From JBOGCH01 sp051656645 (GTDB lineage: Bacteria; Bacteroidota; Bacteroidia; Bacteroidales; Marinifilaceae), in assembly GCA_051656645.1 (NCBI GenBank), contig JBOGCH010000009.1, forward strand, positions 1-64,000: a DNA stretch of 64,000 nt. Direction: 5' to 3'. Position numbers and translations under genes: made by a program. Below are positions 52,252 through 61,895 of this stretch, piece after piece (within the stretch, counting starts at the first letter, position 1; each line of letters starts with the position of its first letter). Under the pieces are notes generated by a model. That model did not search any database and was not told the DNA's origin. It saw only the letters and a program-made list of their open reading frames with translations.

Positions 52252-52285
52252 AAAAAAGAGTTGCCAATTTAGGCAACTCTTTTTT
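52252..52285. terminator. Bidirectional intrinsic terminator
   Basis: A perfect 14-bp stem AAAAAAGAGTTGCC with a 6-base loop between the convergent radical SAM and RRM genes. It gives a T-run on both strands. Confidence 0.85.
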
Positions 52286-52313
52286 ATATATCAAAATGTT
52301 CAATATAAACAGA

Positions 52314-52643
52314 TTAATAACGACGACGGTTTTCTTGTCCACCACGAGGTCCGTTATTGCTACGGAAACCACCACGGTTACCACCTGTACGAGGCTTGTC
52401 TTCGCGAGGTTTAGCAACAGTAACATTGATTACTTTACCATCATATTCAGCTTGGTTAAGTTCTTCAATTGCTTTTTGTGCTTCTTCATCGTTATCCATT
52501 TCAACGAATCCGAATCCTCTTGATTTTCCAGTCTCACGGTCTTTAATCACTTTTGCTGAACGTACTTCGCCGTACTCTGCAAATACATCATGTAAATCTT
52601 GGTCTGTAATTGCGTAACTTAAATTTGAAATGTAAATGTTCAT
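52314..52643 (-). CDS. RRM-domain RNA-binding protein, glycine/arginine-rich tail
   Basis: A 109-residue protein with one RNA-recognition motif. RNP-2 is IYISNLSY at residues 3-10, RNP-1 is SRGFGFVEM at about 43-51. The tail from about 80 is rich in Gly, Arg and Asn (GGNRGGFRSNNGPRGG). Such small RRM proteins are abundant in Bacteroidota, often several per genome, and act as global RNA-binding proteins or cold-stress proteins. The candidate promoter at 52780 gives a 5' untranslated region of about 130 bases, long enough for autoregulation. Confidence 0.93.
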   Translation of the reverse strand: MNIYISNLSYAITDQDLHDVFAEYGEVRSAKVIKDRETGKSRGFGFVEMDNDEEAQKAIEELNQAEYDGKVINVTVAKPREDKPRTGGNRGGFRSNNGPRGGQENRRRY

Positions 52644-52779
52644 TTCCTTGATAAAATTAAATGATTAATAAATAAAATATTGAGATGAACATTTGTGAGA
52701 ATGAAGTGTACAATGCAATTACTGAAATTGAAAGGTAGAAACTTTATGAACTGACAATTATGTGTCTCAAATACAAAAA

Positions 52780-52787
52780 CAAATATA
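52780..52787 (-). promoter_or_regulatory. Candidate promoter of RRM gene
   Basis: Minus-strand TATATTTG with a CTTG at 52807-52810, spaced 19 bases as expected for a -33/-7 pair. It lies 137 bases upstream of the ATG. Confidence 0.55.
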
Positions 52788-52930
52788 AGGATAAGAATTG
52801 AATTTACAAGAGTTAGGTAGATGAATAATTGTATATCGAACTTATTTATATAATCATACGTAGAATAGTAGTCATTATATATTAATAAATCTTTATTGAA
52901 AGTTTACTTATAAATTAAAGACTAAAACTT

Positions 52931-53620
52931 ATGAAAAAATTTTTAGCAGAATTAATCGGAACATTTACACTTGTACTTTTCGGATGCGGAAGCGCAGTGT
53001 TTGGCCAACTATTTATTAGTGGCGATGCGGGGACTCTATCAAACCCTATTACAATAGGAGCCATAGGGTTATGCTTTGGAGTGCCTTTGTTAATAATGTG
53101 TTATGCAATTGGCCCTGTATCGGGTTGTCACATTAATCCGGCAGTTTCTCTGGGTGTATTTATTAACGGTGGAATGAGTTTCGGGGAAATGATTTACTAT
53201 TGGATAGCTCAAGTTATTGGCGGATTTATTGCATGTTTTGCAATAGGTGCAATCTCACAACAATGGCTTCAATTTGGGGCAAATCAATTCCAGCCGGGAA
53301 TGCTTGGGGGAGCTTTTATTGGAGAAATAATATTCACTGCAATCTTTGTATTTGTAATTCTTGGAACAGTTAGTAAAACAGAATGGGCTGGATTTGCCGG
53401 TATTCCTATTGGTTTAGCTCTTGGTATTATTAATATTATTATGATTCCGATTGACGGATGTTCTGTAAATCCGGCAAGAAGTATCGGTCCTGCGCTTTTA
53501 ACAGGTGGTATGGCTCTTTCACAATTGTGGGTATTCATATTAGCCCCTATTATTGGCGGTATTATCGGTGCAATAGTATGGCGCATTTTTAAACACCCTC
53601 AACACCAAGCTGCAAAATAA
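52931..53620 (+). CDS. MIP family channel (aquaporin) with unusual selectivity filter
   Basis: A 229-residue six-helix channel of AqpZ length. Both NPA motifs are intact, N69-P70-A71 in GCHINPAVSLG and N180-P181-A182 in CSVNPARSIGP, followed by Arg183. Aligned by eye to E. coli AqpZ, the aromatic/arginine filter F43-H174-T183-R189 becomes Ile42-Asn168-Cys177-Arg183. The loss of both the aromatic residue and the His would widen the pore and change polarity, so passage of solutes other than water, such as glycerol, hydrogen peroxide or ammonia, is possible. The start MKKFLAELIGTF is standard. It is followed by a 29-bp perfect terminator and, 620 bases on, by gltB. Confidence 0.9.
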   Translation: MKKFLAELIGTFTLVLFGCGSAVFGQLFISGDAGTLSNPITIGAIGLCFGVPLLIMCYAIGPVSGCHINPAVSLGVFINGGMSFGEMIYYWIAQVIGGFIACFAIGAISQQWLQFGANQFQPGMLGGAFIGEIIFTAIFVFVILGTVSKTEWAGFAGIPIGLALGIINIIMIPIDGCSVNPARSIGPALLTGGMALSQLWVFILAPIIGGIIGAIVWRIFKHPQHQAAK

Positions 53621-53628
53621 ATAAAAGT

Positions 53629-53692
53629 AAATATGTAGCATAAATAATCCCAAGAGTATTTTGACTCTTGGGATTATTTATGCTACATATTT
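53629..53692 (+). terminator. Perfect 29-bp stem terminator after aquaporin gene
   Basis: Arms 53629-53657 and 53664-53692 are exactly complementary with loop ATTTTG. A T-run follows on the plus strand. It starts 8 bases past the aquaporin stop. Confidence 0.9.
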
Positions 53693-54240
53693 TTTTAAGT
53701 ACGGTAACTGCCTAAACATATAAATATAGGCGTCGCAGCTTCCTTATCAAGATTGGGGTTAAACTTGTAGCTTATTATTAGTGCAATTCAGCGTATAGGG
53801 AGCATCTTTACCGTAAACATTTAATTCTAAATAAAAACGTTCCCGCAGTTTGATAAGCTGTTTTTGAATTCATTCTTACAAACTCAATCACTCATCATCT
53901 AGCATCTTTCTTATGGTGCGTCATGCTTACATTTGTAGTTTACAGCATAATATAGATCGCAATACAAATTTGGGAATGATATAATTTAACATCGATATGG
54001 AGTTGATATTAAAAATATCAGAGCTCGAAGAATGTAATATTTTATTACAATAAGCTGTTGTTTTGTGAAAATATTAACTAAAGTTTGGATAATATTAATA
54101 AAATTACTATTTTACTAAAATCCATATCAGAGCGCTCTCAAAAATTAAACTGACCTCAGAAATATTTATTGTCTGCTTACCATGCTCATGTTGGATACTA
54201 ACAACGACACACTAATTTTTTTACTATATAACTTTTTATT
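53693..54240 (+). other. 548-base leader region of gltB, no gene seen
   Basis: Unusually long non-coding stretch before gltB. At about 53734-53754, CAGCTTCCTTATCAA is partly complementary to TTTGATAAGCTG at about 53850, and the latter is followed by five T, so a structured or terminated transcript is conceivable. An imperfect promoter pair lies at 54062 (TTTG) and 54080 (AAAGTTTG). No riboswitch class was recognised. Confidence 0.35.
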
Positions 54241-57200
54241 ATGCAAAACAATTTACCGAAAAGACAAGGATTGTATGATCCTGACAATGAACACGACGCA
54301 TGCGGTGTCGGGTTATTGGTAAACATTAATGGCGGAAAATCTCATGAAATTGTGGATAACGCGCTTACCGTATTAGAGAATATGGTGCATCGAGGAGCAG
54401 AGGGAGCCGATCCGCATACAGGAGATGGAGCAGGTATAACAGTCCAAATTCCGCATGAGTATATTTTATTGCAAGGAATTCCTCTTCCGGAAAAAGGCCG
54501 CTATGGAGTCGGGATGATGTTCTTACCGCAGGATAAAGCGGATTTTGATATGTGCATAGCCACAATAAGTAAGCAAGTCGAGGATATGCAAATGCATGTA
54601 CTTGCGCTTAGACATGTTCCGGTAAATAATTCTATATTAGGAACTGTTGCAAAAACATCCGAACCGGCTATATGTCAGTTATTTGTAACAGATAATACGC
54701 AAGCACACCTTTCGGAAGCTAAATTATATCTCTTAAGGAAACGAATAGAGAAAGCAGTATTGTCACTGTCATTGACGGATAATAGTGCATTTTACATTGC
54801 TTCCTTGTCAACTCGTACCATTATTTACAAGGGGATGCTGTCATCATTGCAATTGCGTTCCTATTATCCGGATTTAAATAGTCCATATTTCACGTCTGGA
54901 TTGGCACTAGTACACTCCCGTTTCTCTACAAATACATTTCCTACGTGGGCATTGGCGCAACCTTTCCGTATGTTGGGACATAACGGTGAAATAAATACTA
55001 TTCGAGGAAACCGTAGTTGGATGGAAGCGCGTGAAAGTGTATTAAACCCGGGAAAATTGGGGTCAATGGATGAGTTTATCCCAATCATTCAGCCCAATAT
55101 GAGCGACTCCGCTTCATTAGACAATGTATTAGAGTTTTTTGTAATGTCTGGTTTAAGTTTGCCGCATGCCCTTTCTATGTTGGTGCCGGAATCTTTTAAT
55201 GATAAAAACCCAATATCGTTACAACTGAAGGCATTTTATGAGTACCACTCAATATTAATGGAACCCTGGGAAGGACCGGCTGCATTATTGTTTACCGATG
55301 GTCGATATGCCGGAGGAATGCTAGATCGCAATGGACTTCGTCCGGCGCGCTATCTTATTACAACGGATGGTATGATGGTAATGGCATCTGAGACCGGTGT
55401 CTTACCAATTGACTCCTCTCGGATAAAAGAGAAAGGTCGACTTCGTCCGGGAAAAATGATATTGATTGATACCGAATTAGGAAAAATATATAATGACAAG
55501 GAGTTAAAAACCGAATTAGCGCAGGCTAAACCTTACGGCGAGTGGCTGTCAAACAACCGGATTCACTTGGATAATATCACTTCAGGGCGTACGGTAACGC
55601 CCGGAGTTGATAATTACATGACGCAATTAAAAGCATTCGGTTATCACGTGGAGGATATTAAGAATGTTATAAATCCAATGGCGATAACCGGGGCAGAACC
55701 GACATCGTCTATGGGAAATGATACGCCATTAGCTGTATTCTCCAATCAGCCGCAACGCTTGTTTAATTACTTTCGTCAAAACTTCGCTCAAGTAACTAAT
55801 CCACCCATTGACCCTATCCGTGAGTCGTTGGTTATGTCATTGACCGGATACATTGGTGCCATAAACAATAATTTATTGATGCCTGCTCCGGAGCTGTGTA
55901 AAATGGTTCGTTTGGAGGAACCCATTTTAACTAATGCACAGTTGGATATTCTTTGCAATTTACGTTATAAAGGCTTCCGTACTGAGAAATTATCCATGCT
56001 ATTCCCTGTAGTTGAAGGCACAAGCGGAATGGAAAAAGCCATTGAGGCATTATGTCAAAAAGCTGAACAGGCTGTAGATAACGATTTTAATTACCTTATC
56101 CTTTCAGATAGAGGAGTAACGGAACAAATGGCAGCAATTCCCTCTTTGTTGGCAGTTGCCGCCGTGCACAATTATTTAATAAGCAAAAGGAAGCGAGTAC
56201 AAATTGCCCTTATCGTTGAATCCGGTGAACCGAGAGAAGTAATGCATTTTGCTTTATTATTCGGATACGGAGCAAGTGCCGTATGTCCGTACCTTGCCTA
56301 TGCCGTATTGGATAATCAGGTAAAACAGCATGAAATATTGTTGGATTATCAAACAGCTCAACAGCATTATATTAAAGCCGTATCTAAAGGACTCTTAAAG
56401 ATAATGTCCAAAATGGGAATTTCTACTTTAATGAGTTATAAGGGAGCCAAAATCTTCGAGGCGATAGGCATTTCGCAAAACTTATTAGATAAATATTTTG
56501 GTAGTACCATTTCTAAAATAGAAGGAGCGGACTTACAGGATTTGACCTCTGAGATTTTAACGCAGCACATGGCTGCATTTGATATAGATTCAACCTCTAA
56601 TACTGCACTTCCTTTTCTTGGACACTACGCTTACCGTAGAGATGGTATTGCGCATGCATGGAATCCTCAAACCATTGCTGCCTTGCAACATGCCACACGA
56701 GTTGGTAGTTATGCTAAATTTAAGGAGTTTACCTCCTTGGTAGACAATAAGATGGAGCCCATGTTTATTCGCGATTTTCTAGATTATAAAACTAACCCAA
56801 TAGATATAAAAGAGGTAGAGTCTGTTGAGTCCATTACCCGTCGTTTTATGACGGGAGCTATGTCTTTTGGATCGATATCGAAGGAAGCGCATGAGGCTAT
56901 GGCTATTGCAATGAATAAGATAGGTGGTCGTAGCAATACCGGCGAAGGTGGTGAAGATCCGCACCGCTATATTCAGCGTCAGGATGGAGTATCAACTCGC
57001 TCAGCCATTAAGCAAGTAGCCTCTGCTCGTTTTGGTGTAACGACCGAATATTTGGTAAATGCCGATGAAATTCAAATTAAGGTTGCACAAGGTGCTAAAC
57101 CTGGCGAAGGTGGACAACTACCCGGTTATAAAGTGGATGAGGTAATTGCTAAAACACGCCATTCTATACCCGGCATATCGCTTATTTCACCTCCACCACA

Positions 57201-58752
57201 TCATGACATATACTCTATTGAGGACCTAGCCCAACTGATATTTGATTTGCGGAATGTAAATCCTCGTGCCCGTATCAGTGTAAAACTTGTTGCCGAATCG
57301 GGTATAGGAACCATTGCGGCAGGTGTAGCTAAGGCCAAGGCGGATATGATCATTATTTCGGGTGCCGAAGGAGGCACAGGAGCTTCAGCAGCTAGTTCTA
57401 TAAAACATGCCGGTTTACCACCGGAAATCGGACTGTCAGAAACACAACAAACATTGGTGTTAAATAACTTACGTGGTCAGGTCACATTGCAAACCGATGG
57501 ACAATTGAAAACCGGACGAGATATTGTTATCATGGCAATGTTGGGAGCGGAGGAATTTGCCTTTGCTACCTCAGCACTTATCGTTTTAGGATGTGTAATG
57601 ATGCGTAAATGCCATCTGAATACATGTCCGGTTGGAGTTGCAACTCAAAATGAGGAGTTGCGTAAGCGTTTCCTTGGCCGATCTGAATACTTGGTAAACT
57701 TTTTTACCTTCTTGGCACAAGATGTTCGAGAGCATTTGGCACGTATTGGCGTCCGTTCTATGGATGAAATTATTGGTCGCGTGGACATGTTGCATCAACA
57801 AGCCTGGGACACTAATTCTAAAACAGAAAAAGTGGATCTGTCCCGTATTCTTTATCGTCCGGAAGTTGAAGCATCAACAGAAATATTACGTGGTAAAGGA
57901 CAATCTATAGACTTGAGTACAGTACTTGATCAAGCAATTCTGCGTAATGCTGCATCGGCAATACAACTGGCACAACCTATGGACTTGGAGTTTTCAATAG
58001 CCAATACCAATCGCTCAGTTGGAGCTATGTTATCCGGTGTTATAGCTCAAAAATATGGAAATAATGGATTACCTAACAATACAATAAATGCAACGTTTCG
58101 TGGTTCTGCCGGACAATCGTTTGGAGCTTTCTTAAGTAAGGGCGTAACTTTCCGTCTAGAAGGTGATGCTAATGACTATTTAGGAAAAGGTCTTTCAGGA
58201 GGTACAATTGCACTATTGCCATCGGCAGGAAGTAAATTCACTCCACAAGACAATATTATTGCCGGTAATACACTGTTGTATGGCGCAACGTCGGGCCAGG
58301 TATATATAAATGGTAAAGTGGGTGAGCGTTTTTGTGTGCGTAACTCAGGCGCAATAGCAGTAGTTGAAGGGACTGGAGATCACTGTTGTGAATACATGAC
58401 AGGCGGACGTGCTATTATATTAGGAACAGTAGGGCGTAACTTCGCGGCTGGAATGTCCGGAGGTATTGCTTATGTCCTTGACCAAGAGGGCGACTTTGAT
58501 TATTATTGCAATATGGAAATGGTTGAGTTAACACTTGTTGAGGCTATTGCAGATAGGAGAGAGTTAAAACAATTAATACACCAACACTGGGAATATACAT
58601 CATCTCCATTGGCTCAACGTATCTTAGCCGATTGGGATAATTATGTTGACAAGTTTATCAAAGTTACTCCTATAGAGTATAAACGGGTACTCCATGAGGA
58701 ACGAATAAAAGAACTTGACAAGAAAATCAATCAGGTACAGCGTGATTTTTAA
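54241..58752 (+). CDS. gltB: Glutamate synthase large subunit
   Basis: A 1503-residue enzyme that makes two glutamates from glutamine and 2-oxoglutarate with electrons from GltD. The N-terminal glutaminase domain has its nucleophile Cys21 in HDACGVGLLV after a 20-residue propeptide. The central domain and the FMN-binding synthase domain follow, with GGRSNTGEGGEDPHRY, KPGEGGQLPGYKV and ISPPPHHDIYSIEDLAQLIF. The 3Fe-4S motif is CVMMRKCHLNTCPVG. The C-terminal beta-helix contains GLSGGTIALLP and GGRAIILG repeats. It lies 60 bases before gltD. The long leader suggests nitrogen-dependent control, but no operator was identified. Confidence 0.97.
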   Translation: MQNNLPKRQGLYDPDNEHDACGVGLLVNINGGKSHEIVDNALTVLENMVHRGAEGADPHTGDGAGITVQIPHEYILLQGIPLPEKGRYGVGMMFLPQDKADFDMCIATISKQVEDMQMHVLALRHVPVNNSILGTVAKTSEPAICQLFVTDNTQAHLSEAKLYLLRKRIEKAVLSLSLTDNSAFYIASLSTRTIIYKGMLSSLQLRSYYPDLNSPYFTSGLALVHSRFSTNTFPTWALAQPFRMLGHNGEINTIRGNRSWMEARESVLNPGKLGSMDEFIPIIQPNMSDSASLDNVLEFFVMSGLSLPHALSMLVPESFNDKNPISLQLKAFYEYHSILMEPWEGPAALLFTDGRYAGGMLDRNGLRPARYLITTDGMMVMASETGVLPIDSSRIKEKGRLRPGKMILIDTELGKIYNDKELKTELAQAKPYGEWLSNNRIHLDNITSGRTVTPGVDNYMTQLKAFGYHVEDIKNVINPMAITGAEPTSSMGNDTPLAVFSNQPQRLFNYFRQNFAQVTNPPIDPIRESLVMSLTGYIGAINNNLLMPAPELCKMVRLEEPILTNAQLDILCNLRYKGFRTEKLSMLFPVVEGTSGMEKAIEALCQKAEQAVDNDFNYLILSDRGVTEQMAAIPSLLAVAAVHNYLISKRKRVQIALIVESGEPREVMHFALLFGYGASAVCPYLAYAVLDNQVKQHEILLDYQTAQQHYIKAVSKGLLKIMSKMGISTLMSYKGAKIFEAIGISQNLLDKYFGSTISKIEGADLQDLTSEILTQHMAAFDIDSTSNTALPFLGHYAYRRDGIAHAWNPQTIAALQHATRVGSYAKFKEFTSLVDNKMEPMFIRDFLDYKTNPIDIKEVESVESITRRFMTGAMSFGSISKEAHEAMAIAMNKIGGRSNTGEGGEDPHRYIQRQDGVSTRSAIKQVASARFGVTTEYLVNADEIQIKVAQGAKPGEGGQLPGYKVDEVIAKTRHSIPGISLISPPPHHDIYSIEDLAQLIFDLRNVNPRARISVKLVAESGIGTIAAGVAKAKADMIIISGAEGGTGASAASSIKHAGLPPEIGLSETQQTLVLNNLRGQVTLQTDGQLKTGRDIVIMAMLGAEEFAFATSALIVLGCVMMRKCHLNTCPVGVATQNEELRKRFLGRSEYLVNFFTFLAQDVREHLARIGVRSMDEIIGRVDMLHQQAWDTNSKTEKVDLSRILYRPEVEASTEILRGKGQSIDLSTVLDQAILRNAASAIQLAQPMDLEFSIANTNRSVGAMLSGVIAQKYGNNGLPNNTINATFRGSAGQSFGAFLSKGVTFRLEGDANDYLGKGLSGGTIALLPSAGSKFTPQDNIIAGNTLLYGATSGQVYINGKVGERFCVRNSGAIAVVEGTGDHCCEYMTGGRAIILGTVGRNFAAGMSGGIAYVLDQEGDFDYYCNMEMVELTLVEAIADRRELKQLIHQHWEYTSSPLAQRILADWDNYVDKFIKVTPIEYKRVLHEERIKELDKKINQVQRDF

Positions 58753-58812
58753 CTCTAATCTCTAACATTAACCGTGTCGTTTAACGATATGGATTTAAAA
58801 TAGATAAGTCTT

Positions 58813-60234
58813 ATGGGAAATCCTAAAGCATTTTTGACAGTAAACCGTAAAGAGGCGGGTTACAGACCATTGGAAGAAAGAAAATATGATTTTGGCGAAG
58901 TGGAACAGACGCTCAATCCGGAGGATCGTCGTTTGCAGGCTTCTCGATGTATGGATTGTGGCGTACCCTTTTGTCATTGGGCATGTCCACTGGGCAATAA
59001 ACAGCCCGAATGGCAGGATTTAGTATATAAAGGAAAATGGAAAGAAGCCTACTACGCATTAGAATCGACAAACGACTTTCCTGAGTTTACCGGACGTGTA
59101 TGTCCTGCATTATGTGAAAAGAGTTGCGTCCTAAATATTACGGAACAAGCTGTTACTATTCGTGAAAATGAGGCTTCCATAGCCGAACGTGCGTTTAACG
59201 AGGGATTTATAACCCCATTGTCCCATATTAAGCGTAATGATAAATCTGTGGCTGTTGTGGGCTCCGGACCGGCAGGGTTAGCAACCGCTAATCAGTTAAA
59301 CCGATTGGGATACACTGTCACAGTATATGAAAAGGAACACGGTTATGGCGGATTACTACGTTATGGTATTCCTAATTTTAAATTAAATAAAAACGTAATT
59401 GATCGTCGTATTGCAATAATGCAAGCGGAGGGTATTGAGTTTAAGAATAATATCTGCGTGGGAAAAAACTTACCGGTAACGGAAATAACCGAAAAATACG
59501 ATGCTATTTGCTTGGCTATAGGCGCTGATAAACCGCGCGACTTAAAGGTTGAAGGCCGTCAAGCTAAAGGTATACATTTTGCACTTGAGTTGCTTAAACA
59601 ACAAAACCAGCAATTGACGGGCGAAGATATATCAATGCAAGCTCCCATATCGGCAAAAGGGAAACACGTGGTTGTAATTGGTGGAGGCGATACTGGTAGT
59701 GACTGCGTAGGTACTGCCGTGCGTCAAGGTGCCCTAAGTGTTACGCAAATTGAAATTATGCCTATGCCTCCCAAGCATGTAAATCCCGATACGCCTTGGC
59801 CCTTATACCCCGTAGTATTAAAAACTACCTCGTCGCACAAAGAGGGATGTGAGCGTATGTGGGGAGTGGAAACACAACGTTTTATTACCAATAACGGCTC
59901 AGTTTGCGGTGTTGAAGTGGAAGATGTGAAATGGGAAGAAACACCAAATGGTGGTAAAATCTTTAACCGAATGGGCAATAGACAGACATTGAAAGCTGAT
60001 TTAGTGCTTTTGGCAATGGGCTTTGTTCATGTCGAACACCAAGGTGTGGTAACAGACTTAAGCCTGGAAATAGATACGCGAGGAAACGTAAAAACAAGTG
60101 AGCAATTCCAAACCTCGCGAAATAACATTTTCGCCGCAGGCGATGTACAAAGCGGTGCCGGACTCGTTGTTAGATCCATAGATGCGGGTCGCAAAACAGC
60201 ACAAGCTATTCACAGTTATTTACAGAATCAATGA
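58813..60234 (+). CDS. gltD: Glutamate synthase small subunit
   Basis: A 473-residue flavoprotein that passes electrons from NAD(P)H to GltB. The N-terminal Fe-S region has CMDCGVPFCHWACP followed by CPALCEKSC. Two nucleotide-binding folds follow: AVVGSGPAGLATANQL for FAD and VVVIGGGDTGSDCVG for NAD(P)H. Near the C-terminus NIFAAGDVQSGAGLVVRSI is the usual FAD-contact motif. It follows gltB by 60 bases in one operon and is closed by a long hairpin. Confidence 0.97.
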   Translation: MGNPKAFLTVNRKEAGYRPLEERKYDFGEVEQTLNPEDRRLQASRCMDCGVPFCHWACPLGNKQPEWQDLVYKGKWKEAYYALESTNDFPEFTGRVCPALCEKSCVLNITEQAVTIRENEASIAERAFNEGFITPLSHIKRNDKSVAVVGSGPAGLATANQLNRLGYTVTVYEKEHGYGGLLRYGIPNFKLNKNVIDRRIAIMQAEGIEFKNNICVGKNLPVTEITEKYDAICLAIGADKPRDLKVEGRQAKGIHFALELLKQQNQQLTGEDISMQAPISAKGKHVVVIGGGDTGSDCVGTAVRQGALSVTQIEIMPMPPKHVNPDTPWPLYPVVLKTTSSHKEGCERMWGVETQRFITNNGSVCGVEVEDVKWEETPNGGKIFNRMGNRQTLKADLVLLAMGFVHVEHQGVVTDLSLEIDTRGNVKTSEQFQTSRNNIFAAGDVQSGAGLVVRSIDAGRKTAQAIHSYLQNQ

Positions 60235-60283
60235 TGTAATGAGTGAAAATATCCCCAACTATTAATTTAACAGACTAATAGTT

Positions 60284-60349
60284 TAGAAATAACGACCTAC
60301 AAATTAGCTTAATACACAACCGTGAAGCTAATTTGGGTCGTTATTTCTA
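60284..60349 (+). terminator. Long terminator hairpin after gltD
   Basis: TAGAAATAACGACC and AAATTAGCTT on the left pair with the right arm ending GGTCGTTATTTCTA, with one 2-base bulge. A T-rich stretch follows. It starts 50 bases past the gltD stop. Confidence 0.8.
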
Positions 60350-60612
60350 TTTATTGTCATGACATGTTTTGATGGTAATTGCCTCCGCATAAAAAAGTAT
60401 AACTGTTTCATCCGGTTCAGGCCATACCCTGGAGTTACTCCCCGTACAAAGTTTGTCCACATGTTTTTTTGAAATACAAAATGTATAAATTATCAAGCAT
60501 CGGGATAGCAGATGGATAATCCTTTAAACTTTGCAATGTTTTGAGAATAGTTACTCTGTATGAATTCTACTTATGTCATTTTTGATAAAGAATTAGCTGC
60601 TCTAGAGTCGGC
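60350..60612. other. Intergenic region, no gene seen
   Basis: 263 bases between the gltD terminator and palindrome C with no frame of coding character. Confidence 0.4.
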
Positions 60613-60742
60613 TCGTATCTACAATGCTTCTGCATAATATCCTCTTTACCCCTTCCTTACCTCCTATAAGGGTAAGGCGGAGGTAAGGGGGGTATATAGC
60701 GGAGGTTTGGAGGGGGTAAGGGGGATGCGGCGAAGCTACGGA
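60613..60742. repeat. Imperfect palindrome of GGTAAGG-type units (element C)
   Basis: The left arm is pyrimidine-rich (CTCTTTACCCCTTCCTTACC) and the right arm purine-rich, with repeats of GGTAAGG and GGAGG. CCTTACCTCC (60655-60664) is exactly complementary to GGAGGTAAGG (60679-60688). Outside this core the arms pair with gaps, out to GTATCTACAATGCTTC on the left and GAAGCTAC on the right. It is intergenic and without coding potential, and shares strand polarity of purines with elements A, B and D. Confidence 0.8.
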
Positions 60743-60960
60743 GCTGCTGCTACTTTTTTTGTGTTTGTAATGTTGTGTGCCGTATAGCGCTTTCAGCGCA
60801 TTGTTATTCTTGACGTTAAGGAATGGGGAGGATTTATTTGTGCGAGAATGAAAAGTTTGCTTATGAAATAATAAGTTTTATAAGTTAAATGTAATATTTC
60901 ATTCTATCTACTACAGAGAAAATAATATATTTACAATTTATAATAAATAATAATCAATAT
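60743..60960. other. Leader region of lipoprotein gene
   Basis: 218 bases, AT-rich toward the gene. No consensus -7 box; TATATTTA at about 60928 is one base off. Confidence 0.3.
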
Positions 60961-61848
60961 ATGAGAATGAAATGCAATAGTGGTGTGATGTCTGTTCTGT
61001 TCTCATTGCTGTGCCTAATGGCTTGTTCGGATAACGGAGAAAATGGTAGAACCATTACCGGGACTAAGAAGTATGACCTGACAGTTGCCTCGCATAAGGT
61101 TTTAGGTGTGATTTCTACTTGTGGAAATTACTCCTTAGATGAAACATATGCTGTAAAAAAAGGTAGCTCGGAAGTGTGGCAATCTCAAGGCAAGATTGCC
61201 GGGTTTGAGCACGAAGAGGGCAATCAATACATGATTAACGTTAAGGAAACTAGTTATCTGGATTATAGCATGGGCGAACCGCAATGGACGGAATACGAGA
61301 TGAGTAAACTCATATCTAAGGAGAAGCAAGTTTCTGCTGATGTTCCGGTACATTTTATCCCTGATTGGTATGACCCACAAAACAGGATTAATGTACGATA
61401 TGCGATAGAAGCCGAAAATAAAGAATTGATAGAACATGATTTGAAAATGAATGAGTCCATTCCTTGGGATTATCAAATCGCGTTTGCCGGCAATAGTTAT
61501 GCATTATGGGACAATGAGAAGGTACTAATTGATTGTGGAGGTGTTCAAAGAACAGAAAAAGAGCTAACGTTGTTTCCGGAGTCGTACAAAATTCTCCCTC
61601 CAGAGGGTGATGAGGTAATCCGATGGCACGGAGAGTTTTGTTTTGAATCCAAAATAAAGCATAGGGATGTAGTACGTAAATATGATGTATTTTGTGGAGA
61701 GTCTGTAGGTGCTTCTTCGACACAAAAGCTAAACATACATTTATATGTAGATTTGACAGAGTATTACAAGAGCAAATATCCGAAGAGTGATGTGAATGCG
61801 GTAGTGATAGTTATAGAATTCCTTGGTAGCTCGCTATCCTATACATAA
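60961..61848 (+). CDS. Hypothetical lipoprotein, DUF4377-like N-terminal part
   Basis: A 295-residue lipoprotein with signal ending LLCLMAC (Cys22). Residues about 38-120 (LTVASHKVLGVISTCG, then KIAGFEHEEGNQYMINV) resemble the DUF4377 pattern, in which a short beta-domain carries I-x-G-F-x-x-E-x-G-x-x-Y. The remaining 170 residues (PDWYDPQNRINVRYAIEAEN, HGEFCFESKIKHRDVVRKYD) match nothing I recognise. It is followed 47 bases later by an EEP-family lipoprotein gene on the same strand, so the two may form a unit. No function is proposed. Confidence 0.6.
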   Translation: MRMKCNSGVMSVLFSLLCLMACSDNGENGRTITGTKKYDLTVASHKVLGVISTCGNYSLDETYAVKKGSSEVWQSQGKIAGFEHEEGNQYMINVKETSYLDYSMGEPQWTEYEMSKLISKEKQVSADVPVHFIPDWYDPQNRINVRYAIEAENKELIEHDLKMNESIPWDYQIAFAGNSYALWDNEKVLIDCGGVQRTEKELTLFPESYKILPPEGDEVIRWHGEFCFESKIKHRDVVRKYDVFCGESVGASSTQKLNIHLYVDLTEYYKSKYPKSDVNAVVIVIEFLGSSLSYT

Positions 61849-61895
61849 TAATTGGATTAGCAGTTATTTTAATAGAAGATAATAAAAAGAATGGA

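Noticed and set aside
3549..58977. Many 60-130 residue frames antisense to or overlapping large genes
   Set aside because: They sit opposite well-supported genes, lack domain character and start signals, and are expected by chance in AT-rich coding sequence.
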